DNA from: Shewanella fodinae
GTDB taxonomy: Bacteria > Pseudomonadota > Gammaproteobacteria > Enterobacterales > Shewanellaceae
Direction: 5' to 3'
Length of the DNA: 64,000 bases
NCBI RefSeq assembly: GCF_014651955.1
Contig: NZ_BMXW01000009.1
Coordinates: 62,001 to 126,000 of the forward strand
Shown here: in pieces, positions 18,492 through 26,444 of the stretch
Layout: each line of letters starts with the position of its first letter
Position numbering within the stretch: the stretch's first letter is position 1
Notes under the pieces: generated by a model
Seen by the model: only the letters and a program-made list of their open reading frames with translations
Database searches by the model: none
What the model was told of the DNA's origin: nothing
Translations under genes and position numbers: made by a program

Positions 18492-19126
18492 TCCATTGGA
18501 TCTTGCCGGGGTTTAAGCAAAAATTGTCCAACAATCGCCAACAGACAGTACCCTAAAAAGCACCAGAAACCCGGTTCAAATTGGGCACTGGTTCGCACCA
18601 AATCGCCCATGCCGGCCGAGGCATCTCCAGCAAGAAAGCTGATAATCAACGCCACTACAAATACATCGGCCATTGACCACTTGGCAATGGCATCAGTCAC
18701 CGCGGTGATGTGACGTCGCGCCCCCGCTGGTAACGGCAGCGACACAGAAAGCAGTAACAACAGTAGCTTTAGCGCTGGGATCACCACCGAGAACAAAGCA
18801 ACCAACACCGCCACCAGCAGATTACCGTGTTGCTGCAACTCCGTCACCGTGCCCCAAATGCTGCGACTTTTATGAAAAACCTCGACCTCGCCTTGCAGGT
18901 GATCAAGCCCCAACAGTCCAGCCACCCAACCCAACATATGGCGAGTCTGCTGTTTTCCTTCGGCAGTATCTTTGCTAACACTTTCAGCAAGCATATCCAT
19001 GCCAGTTGCCGATAGCTTGGCTTTTTCAATGTGGCCATCGATGGTCAGGATTGGCAAGGTAACGCCTGGCACTAACAATACCAGCGACAATAACAACAAA
19101 AGTAACGCTTTCCAGTGTGACATCAT
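18488..19126 (-). CDS. PqiA-domain (paraquat-inducible protein A-like) membrane protein
   Basis: 212 aa, about four membrane segments, with one PqiA domain: LVPGVTLPILTIDGHI at the first segment, then VIPALKLLLLLL, and the conserved cytoplasmic-face block ITAVTDAIAKWSMADVFVVALIISFLAG. Full PqiA has two such domains; this is a single-domain member. The family is linked to envelope lipid trafficking (PqiABC, LetAB). No pqiB-like gene is adjacent. TGGAG upstream supports the start. Confidence 0.85.
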   Translation of the reverse strand: MMSHWKALLLLLLSLVLLVPGVTLPILTIDGHIEKAKLSATGMDMLAESVSKDTAEGKQQTRHMLGWVAGLLGLDHLQGEVEVFHKSRSIWGTVTELQQHGNLLVAVLVALFSVVIPALKLLLLLLSVSLPLPAGARRHITAVTDAIAKWSMADVFVVALIISFLAGDASAGMGDLVRTSAQFEPGFWCFLGYCLLAIVGQFLLKPRQDPMD

Positions 19127-19132
19127 GTCTCC

Positions 19133-19158
19133 AAAAAACAGCGGGCCTGCAACAGGCC
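19133..19158 (-). terminator. Rho-independent terminator after the HD-GYP gene
   Basis: On the minus strand GGCCTG, 3 nt, CAGGCC and then, after CGCTG, a run of six T. It lies between the HD-GYP stop (19195) and the PqiA-like start (19126), so it separates the two transcripts. Confidence 0.75.
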
Positions 19159-19194
19159 GTTCAGTGTAACTGACGTAGACACATGATGTCCGGT

Positions 19195-20376
19195 CTAATA
19201 GAAAGGCGTTGGGTCGACGGACATGCTGGATGGTGAGATCCCGCGTTCGATATTCAATTCAGATTTTTTCAGATCCACCAGCGCTACCTCTGTATAGTGC
19301 TTGTGTTTGTTGGAATAAAAACACTTCACCACCGGATGCAGCACATCGCGGCCTTCGGTTTCCCAGACAATCCCCACACGGCCATCGGACAACTCGACTA
19401 ACGAGCCCACTGGGTAGACGCCAATACAGCGGATAAACTCATAAACCAGACTTTCATCCAGATGGAAAGGGGTGAGACTGAGCAAAATCTTAAAGGCCGC
19501 AGACGGGCTCATCGCTTCCTTGTAGCAACGGGTAGCTGTGAGCGCATCATAGATATCCACAATGCAGCTCATGCGTCCATGCAGCGGTAATTGTTCACCT
19601 TTAAGACCGCGAGGATAACCGCGTCCATCCAGTTTTTCGTGATGCATCAGGCACACATCTTTGCTCACCTGAGATAATCCCTGCGCTTCACTCATGATGG
19701 GAATTGCGTATACCTGGTGCAGTTTCATATGTTCGAACTCATCCGGTGTCAGCTTACCGGGTTTGTTCAACACATTGCTGTCCACCTTGATCTTGCCGAC
19801 ATCATGCAGAATCCCACCAACGGCCAGTTGCCGCAGCATATTGCGGCTCAAGTCCAAATAACGACCAAAGGTCACTAACAGCACCGCCACGTTAACCGAA
19901 TGCTCCAGCAGGTAAGCATCTTTGGAGCGCAGGGCCGACACGCATTTGAAGGCATCGGCATTGTCCATGACCGACTCAATCATATTCTCAGCAAGCGCTT
20001 CCACTTTGGTCACATCAATGGCTTTGCCTTCAAAGGTCTCTGACAGCACTTTGCGCACTAACCCTTTCGCTTCGTGCAATAGTTCAATGGCTTGCTGCTG
20101 CGCCAATTCACGATTTTTGATGCCATTGGCCGTGTCACTAACAATGGCTATTGCTGTCGGGGATTTTTCGGGTGTGAAGCTAGATCGCGCCGGATCGATC
20201 CAAACAAAACTAACGCCTTTGTTTTTCAGTTTAACGACGAGATCCATAGAAGATATACGTCCGGCGTTGGTCACCATAACGTGTTCGCTGTTTTCAATGG
20301 CAGCCACAAACATGCCAATTTCCAAGCTGGAAACCGGCAGTTTAATCAGATCTGCTTTTCGCAAAGTCTCTGTCAT
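19195..20376 (-). CDS. HD-GYP cyclic-di-GMP phosphodiesterase with N-terminal DUF3391
   Basis: 393 aa. Residues of about 1-130 are a DUF3391-type domain (KLPVSSLEIGMFVAAIE). Residues of about 150-320 are the HD-GYP domain, with the HD pair in GGILHDVGKIKVDSNVLNKPGKL, a histidine block HKLHQVYAIPIM-like stretch, and the HHEKLDGRGYPRGLKGEQLP signature. The metal-binding His/Asp residues and GYP are intact, so hydrolysis of c-di-GMP is expected. There is no membrane segment. GGAGC lies just upstream of ATG 20376. Single gene. Confidence 0.92.
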   Translation of the reverse strand: MTETLRKADLIKLPVSSLEIGMFVAAIENSEHVMVTNAGRISSMDLVVKLKNKGVSFVWIDPARSSFTPEKSPTAIAIVSDTANGIKNRELAQQQAIELLHEAKGLVRKVLSETFEGKAIDVTKVEALAENMIESVMDNADAFKCVSALRSKDAYLLEHSVNVAVLLVTFGRYLDLSRNMLRQLAVGGILHDVGKIKVDSNVLNKPGKLTPDEFEHMKLHQVYAIPIMSEAQGLSQVSKDVCLMHHEKLDGRGYPRGLKGEQLPLHGRMSCIVDIYDALTATRCYKEAMSPSAAFKILLSLTPFHLDESLVYEFIRCIGVYPVGSLVELSDGRVGIVWETEGRDVLHPVVKCFYSNKHKHYTEVALVDLKKSELNIERGISPSSMSVDPTPFY

Positions 20377-20511
20377 TCAGTTGCTCCGATAATGGGCCGG
20401 CGCTTCCACTGCAACTATCTCACCTGATAACAGGCTGACGCCTCCGGCGAGTCAAATTTAGACAGCACTATATTATAGGTGATAGTTTTTACCTATGAAC
20501 AGATCTCACTT

Positions 20512-20745
20512 CTAATTGGTTGTGGCGGGTTTTATTGCAAGACATTGAAAACTTGAGGAAGTCCAACGGCGATAGCCACAGTTATAACAACTACGCAGCA
20601 CGTCATCCACTTGTTCATCCTCATCATCTTCAACAAAATAGCAACATTGCAACGCCTGAGCCCGCGCCTCCGCTGCCGCATTGTTGCCTGACACAAAAAC
20701 CCAGTTGCCGTCATGGTCGACAAATCGCCGCCGATCGATCATCAA
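20512..20745 (-). CDS. Small Cys-containing hypothetical protein, last gene of the TonB/ECF operon
   Basis: 77 aa, cytoplasmic. It contains an acidic stretch (EDDEDEQVDDVLRS) and a CYNCGYRRW motif followed by FQC, a possible small metal-binding knuckle. The start overlaps the stop of the TiaS-like gene by 4 nt, so it is translated with the transporter operon. No family recognised. Confidence 0.6.
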   Translation of the reverse strand: MMIDRRRFVDHDGNWVFVSGNNAAAEARAQALQCCYFVEDDEDEQVDDVLRSCYNCGYRRWTSSSFQCLAIKPATTN

Positions 20746-21473
20746 TATTCCTTGAGCTGTTGTTTAGACGCATTACACCAGCGGCCATCCGCCTGTGACA
20801 CTAAGAGGGCAAAACGCCCCTGCGCCATCACCGCTTTTACCTTACCACTGAGCCACACCTCATCCTGCGGCTGCAACCAAGTACCCTCAGTGGAGAGCAC
20901 GCCGTCGAGGCCGCCTTGACGCAGAATATCGGCAACCTTAAACGGCTGTGGCGACTCCCCTTGCCCCAACTGTAGTTGCCCCTTAACTCGCCCATCATTA
21001 CCGGAAAGTCGCAGTCCCAGCCCAGCTAATGCACCAATCACACCTTGGCCGGTACCACCATGCTCACTAAGATCAATTGCCAGTTGTTGAGCCAACTGGT
21101 AAGCGTCGGCTTTTGTCAGTACCTGCTGCTTGGCCGCTTTACCAAAAGTCTGTAATGCCTCAACATCTTGCAGCGATGGTAGATGCACTATCGCCAGTCC
21201 GGGATCTGCTGCTGCCGCACTTTCCTGCCGCAAATGCGCTACGGCAATCGCTTTAATTTCTGCTACCGACAATGGGCCATCGTAGGCAAAACACATGGCG
21301 CTGTTATGGGAGGTATACGGTATATCGTCGTGGACATATAACTGATGCCGGGTTACCAGCGACACATCGCCACCTTGGCAACGCAGTAATTCGGCGATTT
21401 CACTGGCGATCTCACCAGTACCTTTGGTGCCAATATCGTCAGTATCATCAATACAAATTAACCATTCAGCCAT
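20742..21473 (-). CDS. TiaS-like protein (N-terminal IDDTD domain) in a transporter operon
   Basis: 243 aa. The opening ICIDDTDDIGTKGTGEIASE and the following HDDIPYTSHNSAMCFAY match the N-terminal kinase-like region of archaeal TiaS (COG1571; GIDDTDS..., then NIPYKTRGNGA). TiaS makes agmatidine at position 34 of tRNA-Ile2. The C-terminal OB and Zn-ribbon tRNA-binding domains of TiaS are not present, so tRNA modification is not implied. Sitting inside a TonB/ECF operon, it may use an ATP-dependent step on the imported compound; that is inference. Starts 9 nt after the upstream gene. Confidence 0.65.
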   Translation of the reverse strand: MAEWLICIDDTDDIGTKGTGEIASEIAELLRCQGGDVSLVTRHQLYVHDDIPYTSHNSAMCFAYDGPLSVAEIKAIAVAHLRQESAAAADPGLAIVHLPSLQDVEALQTFGKAAKQQVLTKADAYQLAQQLAIDLSEHGGTGQGVIGALAGLGLRLSGNDGRVKGQLQLGQGESPQPFKVADILRQGGLDGVLSTEGTWLQPQDEVWLSGKVKAVMAQGRFALLVSQADGRWCNASKQQLKEY

Positions 21474-21482
21474 GCGCGTTAC

Positions 21483-22040
21483 CTACTTGATCAAGGTTTC
21501 TTTATGCAGTAAATCGTGGGCTTTCAGGCGGCGCAACACAGGTAACACCAGCAAAGCACCCACCACAGAAAACAAGCCTCCCTGCAAAAATTTCAGGCCA
21601 AAACGTACTAACGCCACCTGTTGACTCATCCCGACAAGTAAATCTTCCAGCAAGCCTTTGGCTGACCATGCTAAGCAGCCAATCAAAGCAACCACAACCA
21701 AACGCCAGCGCAGGATCAGCAAGGTGCCCAACAATATCAAGGCCATATCCATTGCTAAGGCTGGTACAAAAAATTTAAGGAAAATCAATGGGCCACCTTT
21801 ACCTACACCCAGAATAGTGGCGACGGCACCCGCCAGTGCCCCACAAGCAGTGATGGCCCCTTTACGGCCCACTGAACCATAACAGATCAGATAAAAGAAA
21901 CTCATCAATAGCATCGAATGCCCAGACAATCCGAGCTTTAGACGCAACATACTCTTCAACGCCACCAGCAGCGTGGCACAAAAACCAATAAACAGCGCAT
22001 CCTGCAGTTGAAATCCGGTTTTATCATTTGCAGTGGTCAT
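21483..22040 (-). CDS. Membrane protein, probable substrate-specificity (S) component of an ECF transporter
   Basis: 185 aa with about five or six hydrophobic segments and short loops, the size of ECF S components (often 170-210 aa). A conserved-looking stretch is SVGRKGAITACGALAGAVATILG. It overlaps the EcfT start/stop junction (4 nt) in an operon with ECF T and double-A components. I do not recognise its subgroup, so the vitamin or metal carried is unknown. Confidence 0.6.
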   Translation of the reverse strand: MTTANDKTGFQLQDALFIGFCATLLVALKSMLRLKLGLSGHSMLLMSFFYLICYGSVGRKGAITACGALAGAVATILGVGKGGPLIFLKFFVPALAMDMALILLGTLLILRWRLVVVALIGCLAWSAKGLLEDLLVGMSQQVALVRFGLKFLQGGLFSVVGALLVLPVLRRLKAHDLLHKETLIK

Positions 22041-22717
22041 TGATGACTCCGAGGATCACGCCAGTGAGTGGGTTGCGGATGGCTGCCGAAATGGCGGCTT
22101 CTGGCAGCCGTTGCCGTTTGCTGTGCCAGTTTCAACAGTTGCACAAACAAAGGGAAAATAACGCAGTAAGCCAATTCATACCAATTCAGCGGGTTAAGCA
22201 GTTGCCGAGGCGCAATACGCGCACCACGTAATAGCTGCAACTGATAAATATCCCTGAGTTCACTGGTCATATAAGGCAGCAGGTTAATGGATGCCGCCAC
22301 AACAAACGCCCACTTTACCGGCATGATCTTAGCTAATACTTCGCCAATCCACTGTGGTTTGATAACCACGGTCAGCCACCAGCCGGGTAACAACGCTAAC
22401 AACAATCTTGCCACGGCCCACGCGCCCTGATGCAACTGCTGCCCACCATGAATGACAACATACAACAAAAGCGTAAATCCCAGCTGCAACACTATGTAGC
22501 GCAAAATGCCACCAATATTGCCACGACAGAGCAGTCCGTGGACCAGTAACAGCACGTTGGTCAGCGCCAAATACAACAATGCAGATTGCGGTGCCAAAAA
22601 CGCTGCTGACGACAATAGCGTCACCATCAGCATTGCCGACGCCGCCAGCCATAATCCGCTGGCGTCATTTACGGAGGAAATTTTAGATTGCAGAGGTTGC
22701 CGTCGTTTAGCCCACAC
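22037..22717 (-). CDS. Energy-coupling factor transporter transmembrane protein (EcfT/CbiQ-like)
   Basis: 226 aa. Several N-terminal membrane segments are followed by a cytoplasmic helical part with the ARG-type coupling motif (LLRGARIAPRQLLNP) that docks to the ECF ATPases. The gene overlaps its ATPase partner upstream by 11 nt and the S-like gene downstream by 4 nt. Together with these it forms an ECF-type importer. Confidence 0.75.
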   Translation of the reverse strand: MWAKRRQPLQSKISSVNDASGLWLAASAMLMVTLLSSAAFLAPQSALLYLALTNVLLLVHGLLCRGNIGGILRYIVLQLGFTLLLYVVIHGGQQLHQGAWAVARLLLALLPGWWLTVVIKPQWIGEVLAKIMPVKWAFVVAASINLLPYMTSELRDIYQLQLLRGARIAPRQLLNPLNWYELAYCVIFPLFVQLLKLAQQTATAARSRHFGSHPQPTHWRDPRSHQ

Positions 22718-24056
22718 GTCGATTCTCCCGACACATGTTATTGACCAGCAACTCGCCTTTTACCAGTTGCCATTCCTGAGTTGCCGCTAGCGGTAACGAA
22801 CGGTGACAACTGATAATGACACTACAGCCATCTTTTCGCAGAGAATTAATCATCATCCACAACTTATCTAAATGAGCGCTATCAAGGCCGGCCAACGGGT
22901 CATCCAGCAATAGTAGCGATGGCCGATAACAGGCCAGCGACGCCAGTGCTACCAGATGTTGCTGTCCGTATGACAGCGTATGTGGGGAGCGTTGTGCCAA
23001 TGCGGCTAATCCTAGTTGTTCTAATAATTCGCTCGCCATATCAATGGGCAGCCCAAACCGCCGCAGACTGAAACTCAGCTCTTCTTCAACCGTTGCTTCG
23101 AACAACTGTCGATTAGGGCGTTGCATCAGCAACCCCAACTGCTGACCGAAGACGCCAGCCTTAGGACGCTGGCCAAACACTTTCATCGGCAGTGGATAAA
23201 CGTTGGACTGAATACCGGCAATCGCTTTTAACAGGCTGCTCTTGCCACTACCGTTATCGCCTATCAGCGTCACCAACTCGCGCCGTTGCACGGCCAACGG
23301 CTGTGGGCTGCTAAACAGCGTATTGCTCCCCTGATAACGAAACTCAAACGGGTCAGTCGTGAATACTGTCGGCATTTCCGGGCTGAAATCCGTTAACATC
23401 ACGTGGTGGTCGCAATCAAATTGCCCTGGCAGCAAACGTCCGCTCTGCAATTGCCAGAAGTGATCAGCAACCCCTTTAAACGCATCAGGATTGTGTTCCG
23501 ACATCACCACCGCCATTCCCTCGGCGCGTAACGCCCGGATCACCGCCAGCAATTCGTCCACACCAGAATTGTCCAACTGAGCCCATGGCTCATCCAATAA
23601 CAGGACGGCAGGCTCACTGACCAACTGCGCGGCAATCATTAATCGGTATTTCTGGCCAAGCGATAGATTACCAATGGGGCTGTCTAACGCCACGAACAAA
23701 CCAACACGACGCAATGCTTTCTGCACCCGCGGGATCATGTCATCTCGCGTGACAGCGGTGTTCTCCAGCGCAAAAGCCACTTCAGCACCCACCGTCTGCC
23801 GCAACAATTGTACTTGAGGGTCCTGCATCACCAGCCCGCATAGCAGACCACGGCGTCGGTATACCCCGCCTTCGAATGGCCGACTTTGCAAGCCGGAAAG
23901 CAAGCGCAACAGAGTTGACTTACCGGAGCCTGTCGGGCCGCTGATACAGTGGCAGGATCCCGATTCAATACAAAGGGTCAGATCCCTAAAAATCCACGGT
24001 TCCAAGCTACCGTAGTTAAAGTTAACCCCGTCAAGCTCCAGTAATCTCATACTCAA
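22707..24056 (-). CDS. Double-domain ECF transporter ATPase (two ABC modules in one chain)
   Basis: 449 aa. Module 1: Walker A GPTGSGKS, signature NLSLGQKYR, Walker B VLLLDEPWAQLD. Module 2: Walker A GDNGSGKS, signature TLSYGQQHL, Walker B LLLLDDPLAGLD. The usual catalytic glutamate after the Walker B aspartate is replaced by aspartate in module 2, so the two ATP sites may not be equal. Fused ECF ATPases of this kind also occur in YkoD-type systems. The start overlaps the TonB receptor stop by 4 nt. Confidence 0.88.
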   Translation of the reverse strand: MSMRLLELDGVNFNYGSLEPWIFRDLTLCIESGSCHCISGPTGSGKSTLLRLLSGLQSRPFEGGVYRRRGLLCGLVMQDPQVQLLRQTVGAEVAFALENTAVTRDDMIPRVQKALRRVGLFVALDSPIGNLSLGQKYRLMIAAQLVSEPAVLLLDEPWAQLDNSGVDELLAVIRALRAEGMAVVMSEHNPDAFKGVADHFWQLQSGRLLPGQFDCDHHVMLTDFSPEMPTVFTTDPFEFRYQGSNTLFSSPQPLAVQRRELVTLIGDNGSGKSSLLKAIAGIQSNVYPLPMKVFGQRPKAGVFGQQLGLLMQRPNRQLFEATVEEELSFSLRRFGLPIDMASELLEQLGLAALAQRSPHTLSYGQQHLVALASLACYRPSLLLLDDPLAGLDSAHLDKLWMMINSLRKDGCSVIISCHRSLPLAATQEWQLVKGELLVNNMCRENRRVG

Positions 24057-26095
24057 ATCTGCCAGTTGATACCGACGAACACCTCTCTGCCTGGCTGTGG
24101 CAAGGAATCACTCTGGTAGTAGTTCTCGTCCAGCAGGTTGGTGGCGCGCAAGTAAAGTTCCAGGTTGTTACTACCCAGCGGTTGGGTCAGATTGACGTCC
24201 ACCAGCGTGTAGTTATCCAGCGAATATTCCACGGCGGTCTTCACGCCATTAACTTTCTGATTCTGGTAATAAACCTGATCCATAATCCGTTCCACGCTGA
24301 GGTGGAAGCGAGTTGCTGTTGGTAGCTCATAGCCCAATTCAAAACGGAGCTGATGTTTTGGCCGATAATTCAGACCATCGTAGCGGGTCTCATTAGCGGT
24401 TTTGTCTTTGGAGTCCAAATAGCTATAAGCCAAGCTCAGACTTAGCTTATCGATACTGTGATTACTCAGCACAGTATCAAAGCCCTGAAAACGGTAATCC
24501 CCAAGGTTCTGAGAAATGCTATTGCTGTCTTTCGCAATAAAATTGTCAGTGTCAGTGTGGAACAGATGGATTTCAAACTCGGTATCCATGCCTAGGCCTT
24601 GATTCAGACCGAACTCGACCGTTTTGGACACCTCTGTTTGCAAATCTTTATTACCGGATGACAGATCGTACAGATCAGACATCGAAGGGAAGCGGATCTT
24701 ACGGGCTGCACTCAATGTCAACTTGGTGTTATCCAGCGCTTGCCAGAAACCAGAAGCCATTGCGGAGTAATCGTTGTCAGAGTCCTCATCACGATCCATG
24801 TCGTGATAAGCGGCGCCAAGGGTATAACCCCAGTTTCCGTCAACCTGATATTGGTATTCCGCAGCGCCCGTATATACCCAGGCAGAATCGTCAAAAGTGG
24901 CAACCGTACTACTGGAACCGCCACCTGAGCCACCACCTGAGCCACTACCAGAACCACCACCTGAGCCGCCGCCTGAACCACTGCCAGAGGAAGTATTACT
25001 GTAGCTTTCAGAAAGCGCGTCCCAGCTTTGCTTTTCTGCAATCGCGGAAGTACTCAGCGTACCCGCCTGACCGAAGTCAGCGATCAGCTGTACATTGGCA
25101 CCTTGAACTTTCGACGTACCATCTTGGTATTCACTGACCTTTTTATAGGTGGCATCAGTGTAAACCGTATTATAGGTGGCGGCTTCGTTGTAATAGCCAA
25201 AACCACGTAACGTTAGTAATTCATTGAATTTATGCGCCATCCCCAGCTGGAAAGTCTTACCGTCATAGTCATCAACACGTTCATACTTGATACTACCAAC
25301 GCCGCTGCCGTCTCTTGGTGGTTTTCCCCAATCACCTGAACGCAGCGCCATATTGGCGATCAGTTGCGTATCATCGTTAAACCAGTAGTTACCCTGTGCG
25401 TATAGATTACGCAGCGTTTTATCCGAGTTAAGCCGGGTTTCATCATCCTGAGTAGCAGTAGGTTCATAATCCGATGACATCTCAAAACCATCGGTTGTCT
25501 GATAACTGCCGCTCACAAATCCCTGCCAATTGGTGCCAGAACCAGCGACACTTACATCCCCTTTGCGGGTATTATTACGACCAGCTTCGATATGACCAGA
25601 TAACGCCGGCGCACTATCGCCTTGTTTAGTGATGATGTTAATTACGCCGCCGGCCCCGCCTGGGCCATACAGCACCGAAGTTGGCCCGACAGAAACATCT
25701 ATAGATGCGATCTGGCTAGTTGGAATGATACTGGGGTCGAACTGACCATCATCAGCACCGTTGGCGGGTACACCGTTAATCAGCAGCATCACATGGCGCG
25801 TTTTAAAGCCACGAATATCCACTCGGGGACTGCCTTCGCCGCCATAACGGACATACACACCCGGCACAGTTTTTAACACCTCATCCAGGCTTTGAGCGCC
25901 CAAGTCCCGGATTTCATCTGCGGTGATAACCCATTGTGTGGTTGAATTTTTTATCGCACTGCCGCGTTCACCATGAACAACCATAACGTCGTTAATGTTC
26001 AATAGCGGGTCGCGCACCGTCTCTTGTGCTTGTGCAGCCAAGCTGTATCCCAACGCTAGCGCAACGGCTGAAATTTTTAGAGGTAATCCTGACAT
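24053..26095 (-). CDS. TonB-dependent outer-membrane receptor with a Gly/Ser-rich insertion
   Basis: 680 aa. Signal peptide (ISAVALALGYSLAAQAQE), a TonB-box-like stretch (INDVMVVHG), and a plug domain of about 110 residues (LDEVLKTVPGVYVRYGG, VDIRGFKTRHVMLLINGVP, VSVGPTSVLYGPGGAGGVINI). A 22-strand-type barrel follows, ending in aromatic FVGINWQI. Residues of about 363-397 are almost only Gly and Ser, inside a loop. The receptor heads a six-gene operon with an ECF importer, so both envelope crossings of one compound seem to be encoded together. The barrel is closest in feel to small-chelate/vitamin receptors such as BtuB-like ones, but the ligand is unknown. Confidence 0.88.
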   Translation of the reverse strand: MSGLPLKISAVALALGYSLAAQAQETVRDPLLNINDVMVVHGERGSAIKNSTTQWVITADEIRDLGAQSLDEVLKTVPGVYVRYGGEGSPRVDIRGFKTRHVMLLINGVPANGADDGQFDPSIIPTSQIASIDVSVGPTSVLYGPGGAGGVINIITKQGDSAPALSGHIEAGRNNTRKGDVSVAGSGTNWQGFVSGSYQTTDGFEMSSDYEPTATQDDETRLNSDKTLRNLYAQGNYWFNDDTQLIANMALRSGDWGKPPRDGSGVGSIKYERVDDYDGKTFQLGMAHKFNELLTLRGFGYYNEAATYNTVYTDATYKKVSEYQDGTSKVQGANVQLIADFGQAGTLSTSAIAEKQSWDALSESYSNTSSGSGSGGGSGGGSGSGSGGGSGGGSSSTVATFDDSAWVYTGAAEYQYQVDGNWGYTLGAAYHDMDRDEDSDNDYSAMASGFWQALDNTKLTLSAARKIRFPSMSDLYDLSSGNKDLQTEVSKTVEFGLNQGLGMDTEFEIHLFHTDTDNFIAKDSNSISQNLGDYRFQGFDTVLSNHSIDKLSLSLAYSYLDSKDKTANETRYDGLNYRPKHQLRFELGYELPTATRFHLSVERIMDQVYYQNQKVNGVKTAVEYSLDNYTLVDVNLTQPLGSNNLELYLRATNLLDENYYQSDSLPQPGREVFVGINWQI
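24905..24993 (-). repeat. Low-complexity Gly/Ser codon repeat inside the TonB receptor gene
   Basis: Imperfect tandem units of 9 and 6 nt, mostly GGTGGCTCA and GGTAGTGG variants on the coding strand, encode Ser-Gly-Gly-Gly runs. It is coding DNA, in frame, and not a CRISPR array. Such tracts are prone to length change by slippage. Confidence 0.85.
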
Positions 26096-26444
26096 TGTGA
26101 TGCCTTATTGGTTGTGAAGTATTTGCTTATTTTCATGATACCGATTGAACCCTCAAGAAATCCCAAGCAAAAAACCAACCAAGATCGACAATTTCAGCCA
26201 GACGGCGTGACCGGGATGTTACGCACTAGACAATATGTCGCACAAGTGCAGAGCGTTATGTAATTATGTCCATATCCATCACATGGTAAATAAGAAAAAT
26301 CTGATAAAGATCACGCCGAATTTCACACAGTCACTGCCCACAACTTGACAGTATCGGCTCCTGACTTTAGTTTGTGTCGCATAATCCTATCGTCGGCACC
26401 GTTCTGCCGAGCCAGGTTGTTGTAACACCGTTCCGGAGCACCAT
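26096..26444. promoter_or_regulatory. 349-bp divergent promoter region between the TonB operon and menF, with a CRP-like site
   Basis: No gene is seen. At 26300-26315 TCTGA, 6 nt, TCACG inside an AAATCTGATAAAGATCACG context matches the CRP consensus TGTGA-N6-TCACA at 8 of 10 positions. No known riboswitch fold was recognised ahead of the TonB receptor gene. Which of the two divergent genes the site serves is unclear. Confidence 0.4.

Noticed and set aside
24905..24993. Short tandem repeats that could look like a CRISPR array
   Set aside because: Units are 6-9 nt, have no spacers, and encode Gly/Ser in frame within the TonB receptor. No CRISPR array or cas gene was seen anywhere in the window.
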